A program made the position numbers and the translations under genes. The notes under the pieces are model-generated. The model saw only the letters and a list, made by a program, of their open reading frames with translations, had not been told where the DNA came from and ran no database searches. Positions 50,642 through 59,410 of a stretch of DNA of 64,000 bases are shown here, piece after piece. Every line of letters starts with the position of its first letter. Within the stretch, counting starts at the first letter, position 1. The stretch comes from Prauserella halophila (GTDB lineage Bacteria; Actinomycetota; Actinomycetes; Mycobacteriales; Pseudonocardiaceae). Location: positions 147,941 through 211,940 of the forward strand of contig NZ_JAMTCQ010000014.1 in assembly GCF_024171895.1 (NCBI RefSeq), read 5' to 3'.

Positions 50642-50656
50642 TGGAAGTCGTTTTCA
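50642..50656. promoter_or_regulatory. Zur-type (zinc uptake regulator) operator
   Basis: TGGAAGTCGTTTTCA on the plus strand, TGAAAACGACTTCCA on the minus strand. It matches the actinobacterial Zur box TGAAAATGATTTTCA at 12 of 15 positions, and the three differences are all transitions. The dyad symmetry is kept at most positions. It lies 15-29 bases upstream of the ATPase start (minus strand) and 70 bases upstream of the divergent metal-receptor gene, so it may regulate both. Confidence 0.6.
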
Positions 50657-50725
50657 TTATTGGATGGCGGAACGGTACCGAGGGCAGCGGTGACCCGATC
50701 GGGTCGGGTGGGGGAGCATGGCCGC

Positions 50726-51529
50726 ATGACGACGTTCACCGACGATCTCGGCGCCGACGTGGTGCTGCCGGAACCGCCGCGACGGGTCGTCTCGCTCGTA
50801 CCGGCACTGACCGAGGCCGTCGAACACACGATGCCCGGGCTCGTCGTCGGCGCGACGGACTACTGCACGCATCCGCCCGAGCTGGATGTCCCGCGCGTGG
50901 GCGGATCGAAGTATCCGACCGCGGATGCCGCGGCACAGCTGCATCCCGACCTCGTGCTCGCCAACGCCGAGGAGAACCGGCCGCAGGACGTGCAGGCGCT
51001 GCGCGAGGCCGGGATCGCGGTGTGGGTGATGGAGGCACCCGCGACGGTGCCCGCAGCACTCGCCTCGCTGCGCGCACTGCTGACGGGGCCGTTCGGCATG
51101 CACATCGCCGGAGCGGCGACGCCGGAGGAGCCCGTGCCGGCGTGGCTGGCCGAGGCCGAACGACTGTGGACGTCGGAGCCGCCGCCGGTACGGGCCCGCG
51201 CGGTGGTGCCGGTGTGGCGCAAGCCGTGGGTGGTGCTCGGCCGGGACACGTTCGGCGGCGACGTCCTGCGCAGGCTCGGCGTCGACCACGTCCACGCCGA
51301 CGCCGACGACCGCTATCCGCGCCCGAAGCTCGACGAGCTCCGCCTGCGGTTCACCGACGGCGACGCCGACCTGCTCGTGCTACCCGACGAGCCGTGGGAG
51401 TTCACCGACGACGACGGCCCCGACGCGTTCCCCGGTGTTCCGTACGTCCTCGTCTCCGGTCGGTACCTGACGTGGTACGGACCATCGCTGGTGGATGCCC
51501 ACCGAACACTCTCGGCCGTCCTCCCGTGA
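50726..51529 (+). CDS. helical-backbone metal-receptor (BtuF/periplasmic-binding-like) protein without signal peptide
   Basis: A 267-residue protein with the fold signature of class III substrate-binding proteins: PPRRVVSLVPALTEAV near the N-terminus, VGATDYCTHPPEL, VGGSKYPTADAAAQLHPDLVLANAEENR near 60-88 and FGGDVLRRLGVDHV. These are typical of BtuF and metal/siderophore/cobalamin receptors. Yet the N-terminus (MTTFTDDLGADVVLPEP) is polar, with neither signal peptide nor lipobox, so it is probably cytoplasmic. Such stand-alone actinobacterial proteins are annotated 'helical backbone metal receptor'; their ligand is unknown. The frame extends to 50660, but that part contains no homology. It is divergent from the Zur-box ATPase. 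Confidence 0.8.
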   Translation: MTTFTDDLGADVVLPEPPRRVVSLVPALTEAVEHTMPGLVVGATDYCTHPPELDVPRVGGSKYPTADAAAQLHPDLVLANAEENRPQDVQALREAGIAVWVMEAPATVPAALASLRALLTGPFGMHIAGAATPEEPVPAWLAEAERLWTSEPPPVRARAVVPVWRKPWVVLGRDTFGGDVLRRLGVDHVHADADDRYPRPKLDELRLRFTDGDADLLVLPDEPWEFTDDDGPDAFPGVPYVLVSGRYLTWYGPSLVDAHRTLSAVLP

Positions 51530-51542
51530 GCGCAGTGGCGGG

Positions 51543-52442
51543 TCAGTCGAACGTGTGCTGGGCGGCCGGGAACTCGCCGCCGCGCACGTCGGCGGCGAAC
51601 TCCTGCGCGGCGCGCGTCAACTCACCCGCGACGTCGGCGTAGCGCTTGACGAACCGGGGCGCCCCGCCGGTCCGCAGGCCTGCCATGTCCTGCCACACCA
51701 GTACCTGCGCGTCGCACTCCGCACCGGCGCCGATGCCGACCGTCGGGATCGCCAGCTTGCGCGTCACCTGCCGCGCCGCCTCACCGGGCACCATCTCCAT
51801 CACCACCGAGAACGCCCCGGCGTCCTGCAGTGCGAGCGCATCCTCCAGCAGTTCGACGCCCGCTTCGCCGCGTGCCTGCACCCGGTATCCGCCGAGCGTG
51901 TGCTCGGACTGCGGCGTGAACCCGATGTGGCCCATCACGGGCACCCCGGCGGCCACGATCGCCTCGACGTGCGGGGCGAACCGGCTCCCGCCTTCGAGCT
52001 TCACGGCGTGGGCACGGCCCTCCTTCATGAACCGCACCGCCGTGGCGACGGCCTGCTCGATCGACACCTGGTACGAGCCGAACGGCAGGTCGGCCACCAC
52101 GAGCGAGTGCGTGGCAGCGCTCGAGACGGCACGGACCAGCGGCAGCAGCTCGTCGACCGTCACCGGCAGCGACGTGTCGTAGCCGAAGACGTTGTTGGCG
52201 GCCGAGTCGCCGACGAGCAGTACCGGGATCCCCGCCTCGTCGAACAGCTTCGCCGTGTACATGTCGTAGGCCGTCAGCATCGGCCAGGGCTCGCCGCGTT
52301 CCTTCCACTGCCGGAGGTGGTGGACACGGACCTTCCTGCGCTCGGGCGCAGGGCCGGGAGGATCGCCTGCCGGGGCAGCGCCGGAGCCGTACGGTGCGGG
52401 CTGCTCGCCCGTGGAGTCGCCGGGTGTTTCGGAGACAGACAT
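51543..52442 (-). CDS. panB: 3-methyl-2-oxobutanoate hydroxymethyltransferase
   Basis: A 299-residue enzyme that makes ketopantoate for pantothenate and coenzyme A synthesis from 2-oxoisovalerate and methylene-tetrahydrofolate. Family motifs include [35 protein letters not shown] (metal-binding Asp), [31 protein letters not shown] and [16 protein letters not shown]. The first ~30 residues (Gly/Pro/Ala-rich) precede the fold. ATG 52442 is chosen over the longer frame to 52580. Rv2225 of M. tuberculosis is panB in the matching neighbourhood. It converges with the metal-receptor gene, 13 bases apart. Confidence 0.95.
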   Translation of the reverse strand: MSVSETPGDSTGEQPAPYGSGAAPAGDPPGPAPERRKVRVHHLRQWKERGEPWPMLTAYDMYTAKLFDEAGIPVLLVGDSAANNVFGYDTSLPVTVDELLPLVRAVSSAATHSLVVADLPFGSYQVSIEQAVATAVRFMKEGRAHAVKLEGGSRFAPHVEAIVAAGVPVMGHIGFTPQSEHTLGGYRVQARGEAGVELLEDALALQDAGAFSVVMEMVPGEAARQVTRKLAIPTVGIGAGAECDAQVLVWQDMAGLRTGGAPRFVKRYADVAGELTRAAQEFAADVRGGEFPAAQHTFD

Positions 52443-52664
52443 CGTCGTCGAACCGTCCTTCCCTCGAGGCCGCGCGCGGCAGGTCCCCGGGTCGTGGATC
52501 GTTACCCTCCCGAGCGTGGCAGCCCCGTTCGGGGCCAGGAAGTGCGTGCGAGCAGCTTCACAGCACCCGGGCGGCGGCACGCTGCGGGGGTAACGCGGCC
52601 ATCACGCTGTGTGCGAATCCATGTCGGGTTTCGGTTGGGCCGATAGCGTGATAAGTAGTTCGGC

Positions 52665-53345
52665 ATGCTGCCGGAGCTCCGCGGTCCCACGACCCTGACC
52701 GCGGTGCGTAGAGTGGGGATGTCCCTGCTGGTCATCGCCATCATCGGCCAGCTCGGCTGGGTGGCGGAATTCGTGCTGAGCACCGACATGTCGCCGTCGC
52801 GGACGGTGACATCGGCGCTCGCCGTGCCGGGTCAGCCGTATGCACCGGTGTTTCGCGCCGTGGAACTGGTCGCCGGGGTGGCGCTCGTGCTGGCGGTGCC
52901 GCCGTTGCTGCGCATCGCCCCGGTGGACAACAGAGCGCGAGTGACGGTGCTGTTGCTCGGCATGCTCGGCCTGCTCTACCTCGTCCGGGGAATCTGCCCG
53001 CTGGAATGCCAGCCGATGGCCGGAGGCGTCTGCACACCGGACCCCGATCCGTCGCTGGGCGGTCAGCTTCACATCGCGGCGTCGATCCTGGTCAACGTGT
53101 TCTGCTCCGTGGGCCCGGTCGCGTTGCTGACCTGGTGGTACGGCCGCTGGACGATCCTGCCCACGGTCGGTGTCGTACTCGGCACCGTCGCGTGGCTGCT
53201 ACTGGTGCTCGACGATGTCGTCGGACCGGGCGAGTTCGCGGGCCTGGCTTCCCGCGGGCAGCTGATCAGCGAGAGCATCGTCGTCGGCGCCGGGGTCGCC
53301 TACCTCCACCGGACCGGACACGACCGCGCCGGCGGCGTGGCCTGA
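52665..53345 (+). CDS. DUF998 family membrane protein
   Basis: A 226-residue integral membrane protein with about six hydrophobic helices. The first is near 18-37 (GMSLLVIAIIGQLGWVAEFVL). The sequence GLLYLVRGICPLECQPMAGGVCTPDP near 105-127 and the later HIAASILVNVFCSVGPVALLTWW are DUF998-like. Three cysteines in the loop could be near the membrane surface. No catalytic residues are recognisable. The start ATG 52665 has no clear Shine-Dalgarno sequence. It converges with nadE, eight bases apart. Function is unknown. Confidence 0.72.
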   Translation: MLPELRGPTTLTAVRRVGMSLLVIAIIGQLGWVAEFVLSTDMSPSRTVTSALAVPGQPYAPVFRAVELVAGVALVLAVPPLLRIAPVDNRARVTVLLLGMLGLLYLVRGICPLECQPMAGGVCTPDPDPSLGGQLHIAASILVNVFCSVGPVALLTWWYGRWTILPTVGVVLGTVAWLLLVLDDVVGPGEFAGLASRGQLISESIVVGAGVAYLHRTGHDRAGGVA

Positions 53346-53353
53346 ACCGCAGG

Positions 53354-55072
53354 TCAGTGTGTCTCGCGCCAGAGGTTGGTCATGGGCAGCCTGCGGTCGC
53401 GGCCGAACGCCTTGAACGTGATCTTCGTCCCCGGCGGGTACTGCCTGCGCTTGTACTCGGCCCTGTCGACCATGCGCACCACCCGGTCGATCAGCTCGGC
53501 GTCGAATCCGGCAGCGAGCAGATCGGCGTACCCGCGGTCGCCTTCGACGTAGTCGTCGAGCACGTCGTCGAGCAGCGCGTAGTCCGGCAGTGAGTCGGTG
53601 TCGACCTGGCCGGGCCGCAGCTCGGCCGACGGCGGCTTGCTGATCGAGTTCTCGGGGACCGGCGGAGTCTCCCCGCGCTTGACGGCCTCGTCGTTGCGCC
53701 AGCGTGCGAGCGCCCACACCTGGGTCTTGAACACGTCCTTGATCGGGGCGAAGCCGCCGACGGCGTCGCCGTAGATCGTCGAGTAGCCGACGGCGAGCTC
53801 GGTCTTGTTGCCGGGCGCCAGCACCAGGTGGCCGTCCAGGTTGGACAGCGCCATGAGCAGCATCCCGCGTACGCGGGCCTGGATGTTCTCCTCGGCCAGT
53901 CCCCGCAACGACAGCCGGTCGACATACCCCTGCACCAGGTCGGCCACCGGTTCGACCCGGAAATGGCAGCCCAGCCGTTCGGCGAGATCGGCAGCGTCGG
54001 ACCGGGAATGGTCGGACGAGTACTCCGACGGCATGGCCACGCCGTACACCGCATCCGGGCCCAGTGCGTCCACCGCCAGTGCGGCCACCACGGCCGAGTC
54101 GATGCCGCCGGACATGCCGAGCATCACCGTGCCGAATCCGTTCTTGCCGACGTAGTCGCGCAGCCCCAGCACGAGGGCCGACCACACCTCGGCCTCGTCC
54201 GACAGCGGCTCGCCGATCACCGGGCCCGCCAGCGGTTCGCGCGCCGGTGCCGGGCCGTCGCTCAGCGAGTGCCGGTGCACGGTCAGTCCGGCGAACTCGC
54301 CGTCGGCGGTGTGCCCGCCGGCCTGCACGTCGACGTCGGTCACGAGCAGCTGCCCGGCGAACTGGCAGGCGCGTGCCAGCAGCGTGCCGTCGGCACCCAC
54401 GACGATCGAATCACCGTCGAACACGAGATCGTCCTGCCCGCCGACACAGTTGGTGTAGACCACCGGAGCGCCGGCCTCGCGTGCCCGCGACGCGACCAGC
54501 GGCAGGCGCACGTCGTCCTTCGCGCGTTCGTACGGCGAGGCGTTCGGCGCCACCATCAGGTCGACGCCGGCCTCACCGAGCGCCGCGACCGGGCCGCCGT
54601 CCTGCCACAGGTCCTCGCAGACGACCATGCCGATGTCGATTCCGTGCAGGCGCACGACGTCGAGCTCGGCGCCGGGCTGGAAGATGCGGCGTTCGTCGAA
54701 CACGCCGTAGTTCGGCAGGTGGTGCTTGTACTGCGTGGCCACGACCTCACCGCCCATCAGCGCGGCGACGGCGTTGCGCGGACCCGCCGCGTCCTGATCC
54801 AGGTAGCCGACGTAGGTCAGCAGGTCACCACAGCCCGCGTCGGCGAGCCGCCGCGCGAGGGCGGCGACCTGCTCGCGGGACGCGCGCGCGAACGTCTCCC
54901 GCAACGCCAGGTCCTCCACCGGATACCCGGTCAGCGTCATCTCCGGGAACACGACGACGTGCGCCCCGGCGTCGGTGGCGTCGCGGGCGCGCTCGACGAT
55001 CAGGTCGGCGTTCCCGGTCAGGTCGCCGACGGTCGGGTTGATCTGGGCCAGTGCGATGCGCAGGTGCGGCAT
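53354..55072 (-). CDS. nadE: glutamine-dependent NAD+ synthetase
   Basis: A 572-residue two-domain enzyme that amidates nicotinic acid adenine dinucleotide using glutamine-derived ammonia. The N-terminal nitrilase-like glutaminase domain (about 1-265) has VVFPEMTLTGYP (Glu), YKHHLPNYGVFDERR (Lys) and GMVVCEDLWQDGG (Cys). The C-terminal NAD synthase domain has GMSGGIDSAVVAALAVDALG (PP-loop) near 303 and APGNKTELAVGYSTIYGDAVGG. ATG 55072 is chosen because MPHLRIALAQINPTVGD is the family N-terminus; the open frame runs to 55480 inside secA2. At 572 residues it is the shorter bacterial form, not the ~680-residue M. tuberculosis type. Confidence 0.95.
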   Translation of the reverse strand: MPHLRIALAQINPTVGDLTGNADLIVERARDATDAGAHVVVFPEMTLTGYPVEDLALRETFARASREQVAALARRLADAGCGDLLTYVGYLDQDAAGPRNAVAALMGGEVVATQYKHHLPNYGVFDERRIFQPGAELDVVRLHGIDIGMVVCEDLWQDGGPVAALGEAGVDLMVAPNASPYERAKDDVRLPLVASRAREAGAPVVYTNCVGGQDDLVFDGDSIVVGADGTLLARACQFAGQLLVTDVDVQAGGHTADGEFAGLTVHRHSLSDGPAPAREPLAGPVIGEPLSDEAEVWSALVLGLRDYVGKNGFGTVMLGMSGGIDSAVVAALAVDALGPDAVYGVAMPSEYSSDHSRSDAADLAERLGCHFRVEPVADLVQGYVDRLSLRGLAEENIQARVRGMLLMALSNLDGHLVLAPGNKTELAVGYSTIYGDAVGGFAPIKDVFKTQVWALARWRNDEAVKRGETPPVPENSISKPPSAELRPGQVDTDSLPDYALLDDVLDDYVEGDRGYADLLAAGFDAELIDRVVRMVDRAEYKRRQYPPGTKITFKAFGRDRRLPMTNLWRETH

Positions 55073-55125
55073 GTCGTCATTGTCGCGCACCCGCGCATCG
55101 CCTCGCGCGTGCGCTCGCCGGACGT

Positions 55126-57729
55126 TCAGCTGCGCTTCTTGCGCAGCGTTCCGCGGACCTTCTTCAGCGCCTGCTCGGCGTCCGAATCGAACGGGTTGTC
55201 CTGCACGAGGTAGGTCCACGTCGACGTCGGCCTGCGCACGCCCGCCGCCGCGAGGTCGATCCCGTCGGTGGTGATCTCGACGTCCGCGAGGGTCGCCGTC
55301 GATCGCGACTCGACATCGCCGCGGATCTTGCGGAACTCCGGGATCGCCGCCCGGTGGAACTCGTCCAGCGGCTGTTCCCTGGCCATCGCCCGCAGGTGGA
55401 TCGTTTCCCGCACGTTGTTGAGGAAGGCCAGGTGATCGGCCCACCGCTGGTCCATGTGGAACAGCAGGACGCGCCGGCACACCGTCGTGAGCTCCTCCTC
55501 GCCGAGTTTCCCGGCCAGCTCGGTCAGCCGCGCCTCGTCGAGCGGCTTCGCCCCGGAACCCCGGGCGGGTGCTGCGCCGTCCCCGGTGTCGTCGGCTGTC
55601 GGGTCACCGACTGCTGGGTCACCGACTGCCGGGTCTTCGGCCGCAGGGTCGTCGGGCCCGGCCTCGTCACCCGCGCTGTCGCTGGCCCTGGTGCTGTCAC
55701 CGGTGCTGTCACCGGTGCTGTCATCGGTGCTGTCATCGGAGCCGTCACCCGCGCCGTCACCCGCGCCGTCACCCGCAGCGTCACCGTCGCTGTCGCCTGC
55801 GGCGGCGAGTTCGCCGAGGGTCTTCTTGGCGGCGTCGGTGCGCAGCACCTCGTCCCGCCATTTCAGCAGTTCGGAGCGCTGGTGTTCGATCAACCGCGTG
55901 TAGCGCCACGTGTTGCGGTGGATCTCCAGGTCGACGCCTTCGGCGACGCGCTGGGCGTGGTTGAGCTGCCGGTGGGCGGCGGCGTCGGTGATCTCGCCGG
56001 TCTCGGAGTCGGCGTCGATCCCGTCCGGCACGTCCGGCGCGTGGCCGAGCACGAGCTCGTCGTTGAGGCTGGCGAAGAACACCGAACTGCCCGGATCGCC
56101 CTGCCTGCCTGCGCGGCCGCGGAGCTGGTCGTCGAGGCGGCTGCTGGGGTAACGCGCGGTGCCGATGACGTGCAGTCCGCCGAGTTCGGCGACCCGTTCC
56201 CGGTCGGAACCGTCGGCGCCGCCGAGGCGGATGTCGGTGCCGCGGCCCGCCATCTGGGTCGACACGGTGATCCGCTCGTAGGTGCCTGCCTCGGCGATGA
56301 TCGCCGCTTCCTCGGCGTCGTTGCGCGCGTTGAGCACGACGCACGACAGGCCGGCCTTCTCGAGTTTCTCGGCGAGTTCCTCGGATTCGGCCACGTCCTG
56401 GGTGCCGACGAGGATCGGCCGCCCGGTGGTGTGCACCTGTTCGATCTCCGACACGATCGCGCGCAGCTTGTTGCTCGGCGCCGCGTAGATCCGGTCCCCG
56501 GCGTCCTCACGCACGTTCGGCGTGTTCGGCGGGATCACCGCGACCTCGAGCTCGTAGAACTCGCGCAGCTGCTCGGCGACGGCCACCGCGGTACCGGTCA
56601 TACCCGCCACCTGGGGGTACCGCGCCACGAGTGCCTGCACCGTGATCGAGTCGAGGATCTCGCCCCGGTCCGACGGTGACAGCTGTTCCTTCGCCTCGAC
56701 CGCAGCCTGCAGGCCGTCCGGCCAGCGTTGCAGTTCGGCGACCCGGCCACGGGACGCGTTGATCAGCTGCACCTTGCCGTCGCGCACGAGGTAGTCGACG
56801 TCCCGGGTCAGCAGCGCGTGTGCGTGCAGTGCGACGTTGACGGCGGCGAGCCGGTCGGCCCCGTCCTCGTCGTAGAGATCGATACCGCCGAGCGACTTCT
56901 CGACCACCGAGGCGCCCGCGGCCGTCAGCCACGCGTTGCGCCCGTCGGGATCGGTCTCGTAGTGCAGGCCGACACGCAGTCTGCGGACGATGTCGGCGAC
57001 CTCGAGGTCGGCCACCCCCGCGTCGACCGAACCCGCCATCACCAGTGGCACGCGCGCCTCGTCGACGAGCACCGAGTCGGCCTCGTCGACGATGGCCACC
57101 TCCGGTTCGGCCTGCACGAGCTCGCCCGCGTCGGTGACGAGCCGGTCGCGCAGCACGTCGAAGCCGATCTCGCTGACCGCGCCGTAGCAGATCTCGGCGC
57201 CGTACGCGGCGCGCCGATCGGCGGCGTCCAACGACGGCTCGACCCAGGCGACGGACACGCCGAGCAGGTCGTAGACCGGCCGCATCCACTCGGCGTCGCG
57301 GCGGGCCAGGTAGTCGTTGACCGAAATGAGATGCACCCGCTTGCCCTGCAACGCATACCCGGCGGCGGCGAGCGCACCGGAGAGCGTCTTGCCCTCACCG
57401 GTCTGCATCTGCACGACGTGCCCGGTCAGCAGGCCCATCGTGCCCAGCAGCTGCACGTCGAACGCCCGCTCACCCAGGCAGCGGCGCGCCGCCTCCCTGC
57501 CGAGGGCGCACACCTCGATGAGCTGCCGGTCGCTGAACGTCCCGGTGGCGGACAGCTCGTCCCCCAGTTCGGTGGCGGCGGCCGTCAGCGCGCCGTCGTC
57601 GAGCTTCTCCAGTTCCGGCTCACGCTTCTCGATCCGCGGCAGCAACGCCTCGTACCGAGTCAGCTCCACGCTCGCCGGGCGCTGGATGATCCTGCGCAAC
57701 CGCTTGCCCAGCCGGCTCATCAACGCCAC
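55126..57729 (-). CDS. secA2: SecA2-like accessory preprotein translocase ATPase with acidic insertion
   Basis: About 867 residues. SecA features are QMQTGEGKTLSGAL (Walker A, near 108-120), VAIVDEADSVLVDEARVPL (Walker B), SVNDYLARRDAEWM, MTGTAVAVAEQLREFYEL, QMAGRGTDIRLGG and LRGRAGRQGDPGSSVFFASL. The C-terminal zinc-binding tail of SecA1 is absent and the protein stops in KKVRGTLRKKRS, as expected of SecA2. Between the first part of the helical scaffold and the rest, residues about 640-722 are an Asp/Gly/Ser/Thr repeat region encoded by 12- and 15-bp arrays. GTG 57729 has GGGAGA six bases upstream; ATG 57720 is nearly as likely. SecA2 exports a small subset of proteins in actinobacteria. It is divergent from a secreted hydrolase. 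Confidence 0.9.
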   Translation of the reverse strand: MALMSRLGKRLRRIIQRPASVELTRYEALLPRIEKREPELEKLDDGALTAAATELGDELSATGTFSDRQLIEVCALGREAARRCLGERAFDVQLLGTMGLLTGHVVQMQTGEGKTLSGALAAAGYALQGKRVHLISVNDYLARRDAEWMRPVYDLLGVSVAWVEPSLDAADRRAAYGAEICYGAVSEIGFDVLRDRLVTDAGELVQAEPEVAIVDEADSVLVDEARVPLVMAGSVDAGVADLEVADIVRRLRVGLHYETDPDGRNAWLTAAGASVVEKSLGGIDLYDEDGADRLAAVNVALHAHALLTRDVDYLVRDGKVQLINASRGRVAELQRWPDGLQAAVEAKEQLSPSDRGEILDSITVQALVARYPQVAGMTGTAVAVAEQLREFYELEVAVIPPNTPNVREDAGDRIYAAPSNKLRAIVSEIEQVHTTGRPILVGTQDVAESEELAEKLEKAGLSCVVLNARNDAEEAAIIAEAGTYERITVSTQMAGRGTDIRLGGADGSDRERVAELGGLHVIGTARYPSSRLDDQLRGRAGRQGDPGSSVFFASLNDELVLGHAPDVPDGIDADSETGEITDAAAHRQLNHAQRVAEGVDLEIHRNTWRYTRLIEHQRSELLKWRDEVLRTDAAKKTLGELAAAGDSDGDAAGDGAGDGAGDGSDDSTDDSTGDSTGDSTRASDSAGDEAGPDDPAAEDPAVGDPAVGDPTADDTGDGAAPARGSGAKPLDEARLTELAGKLGEEELTTVCRRVLLFHMDQRWADHLAFLNNVRETIHLRAMAREQPLDEFHRAAIPEFRKIRGDVESRSTATLADVEITTDGIDLAAAGVRRPTSTWTYLVQDNPFDSDAEQALKKVRGTLRKKRS
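55601..55786. repeat. 12-bp and 15-bp arrays inside secA2
   Basis: Two 15-bp units (GGGTCACCGACTGC plus T or C) lie at 55601-55630, and eight 12-bp units (GTGCTGTCACCG type) at 55691-55786. Units 1 and 2 of the 12-bp array are identical, as are 3 and 4. Both arrays encode acidic and Ser/Thr tetra- and pentapeptides on the minus strand and keep frame. Confidence 0.85.
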
Positions 57730-57778
57730 GCGTGGTCTCCCATCTCGCTTCTCGTCCTGCGATGGCACGATCACCTCT

Positions 57779-59338
57779 GTGCTTTCTGTCGAACGCTACC
57801 TGGCCCTCGCCACCTGTGTACTCGCCTTGGGCGGGCTGACGACCGCCTGCTCATCCGACCAGCCCGAGCAGAAGGGTCCCGTCGGGCCCGTGCCACAGGG
57901 GCTCGACCGGTTCTACGGGCAGGCCCTCGACTGGGGTGAATGCGAGCCGTACGCCACCTCCGGCACGGCGCGCTCGGCGTTCGGGGCGGAAGGGCTCGAA
58001 TGTGCGCGGTTGAGCGTGCCGCTGGACTACACCGAGCCCGACGGTACGACGATCTCGCTCGGCCTGCTGCGGCACGAGGCGACCGGGGACGACCGGATCG
58101 GCTCGCTGCTCGTCAACCCGGGCGGGCCCGGTGCCTCGGGCATGATGAGTGCGGCGTCGATGGCGGGCCCGACCGCCGACACCGAGATCGGCCAGCGGTT
58201 CGACCTGGTCGGCTTCGACCCGCGCGGTATCGGCGCGAGCGAGCCGGCGATCGAATGCCTGACCGACGAGGAACGCGACGCCGACCGCGCCGACGACATC
58301 GAATACGACGGCAGCAGCCGGAGCGTGCAGGCCGTGGAGCAGCAGCAACGCGAGTTCGCCGCCAAGTGCGCGCAGCGCACCGAGCACGGCAAGGACATGC
58401 TCGCCCACCTCGGTACCCGCGAGGTCGTCCAGGACATGGACGTGCTGCGTTCGGTGCTCGGCGACCGCAAGCTCAACTACCTGGGCTACTCGTACGGCAC
58501 CCGCATCGGCTACACCTACGCCGAGCGGTTCCCCGGCAACGTCCGCTCCCTCGTCCTCGACGGCGCGCTCGATCCCGAACAGGACACGGTGGAGTCGCTC
58601 GTGTCCCAGGGGGAGGGTTTCGGCGCGTCGTTCGAGGAGTTCGCGACGTGGTGCCAGGAGCAGTCGGACTGTCCGCTGAGCGGCAACCCGACGACGGCGT
58701 ACCAGGACCTGGTGCGGCCCCTGCTCGACGACCCCGTCGACGTCGGCGACCGCGTGCTGTCCTACGACGACGCCACGACGGGCACCGTCCAGGCGCTGTA
58801 CTCGGAGCGCATGTGGCCGCAACTGAAGACCGGGCTGACCGAGTTGTCGCAGGGTACGGGTTCGACCCTGATGGCGTTGGCCGACATGTACAACCAGCGT
58901 GACTCCTCGGGCGGGTACGCCAACACCCAGGACGCGTTCGTGGCGATCCGCTGCATCGACGATCCGCCCGTCGAGGACAAGACGAAGATCCGCCGGGCGC
59001 AGCGGCGGTACGCCGAGGTCGCACCGTTCCTCGATCCGGGAACCCGGCCGTCGGCGGCACGGGATGCGTGCGCGTTCTGGCCCGTGGAGCACACGTCCGA
59101 ACCGCATCTGCCCGACGTCGACGGCGTGCCGCCCGCGTTGGTCGTCTCCACCACCAACGATCCCGCGACGCCGTATCAGGCCGGGGTGCAGCTGGCCGAG
59201 GCCATGAACGGCAGGCTGCTCACGTTCGAGGGCGACCAGCACACGGTGTTCCTGCAGGGTAACCAGTGCGTGGACCAGGTGGGCGCGCGCTACCTGATCG
59301 ACGGCACCCTGCCGCAGGAGGGCAAGCGCTGCACGTGA
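57779..59338 (+). CDS. secreted lipoprotein alpha/beta hydrolase (Hip1/CaeA or tripeptidyl aminopeptidase type)
   Basis: A 519-residue exported hydrolase. The N-terminus (VLSVERYLALATCVLALGG) leads to a lipobox-like LTTAC near residue 24. The alpha/beta hydrolase core shows SLLVNPGGPGASG (oxyanion region), FDPRGIGASEPAIEC, and the nucleophile elbow GYSYGTRIG (GxSxG). The TAP-like C-terminal domain has PALVVSTTNDPATPYQ (Asp) and GDQHTVFL (His), and cysteine pairs occur in WCQEQSDC and CIDD/DACAFW. This is the family of M. tuberculosis Rv2223c/Rv2224c (Hip1/CaeA), which also sits beside glnA2 and panB. GTG 57779 begins the signal peptide; the open frame extends to 57317 within secA2. Confidence 0.9.
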   Translation: MLSVERYLALATCVLALGGLTTACSSDQPEQKGPVGPVPQGLDRFYGQALDWGECEPYATSGTARSAFGAEGLECARLSVPLDYTEPDGTTISLGLLRHEATGDDRIGSLLVNPGGPGASGMMSAASMAGPTADTEIGQRFDLVGFDPRGIGASEPAIECLTDEERDADRADDIEYDGSSRSVQAVEQQQREFAAKCAQRTEHGKDMLAHLGTREVVQDMDVLRSVLGDRKLNYLGYSYGTRIGYTYAERFPGNVRSLVLDGALDPEQDTVESLVSQGEGFGASFEEFATWCQEQSDCPLSGNPTTAYQDLVRPLLDDPVDVGDRVLSYDDATTGTVQALYSERMWPQLKTGLTELSQGTGSTLMALADMYNQRDSSGGYANTQDAFVAIRCIDDPPVEDKTKIRRAQRRYAEVAPFLDPGTRPSAARDACAFWPVEHTSEPHLPDVDGVPPALVVSTTNDPATPYQAGVQLAEAMNGRLLTFEGDQHTVFLQGNQCVDQVGARYLIDGTLPQEGKRCT

Positions 59339-59410
59339 GCGGCGTGGCCGCCGGACCGGCCGTGACGTGCGGCTGCGGGCGGTGAGCGGCTGCGGGCGGG
59401 ATGGGTGGCG

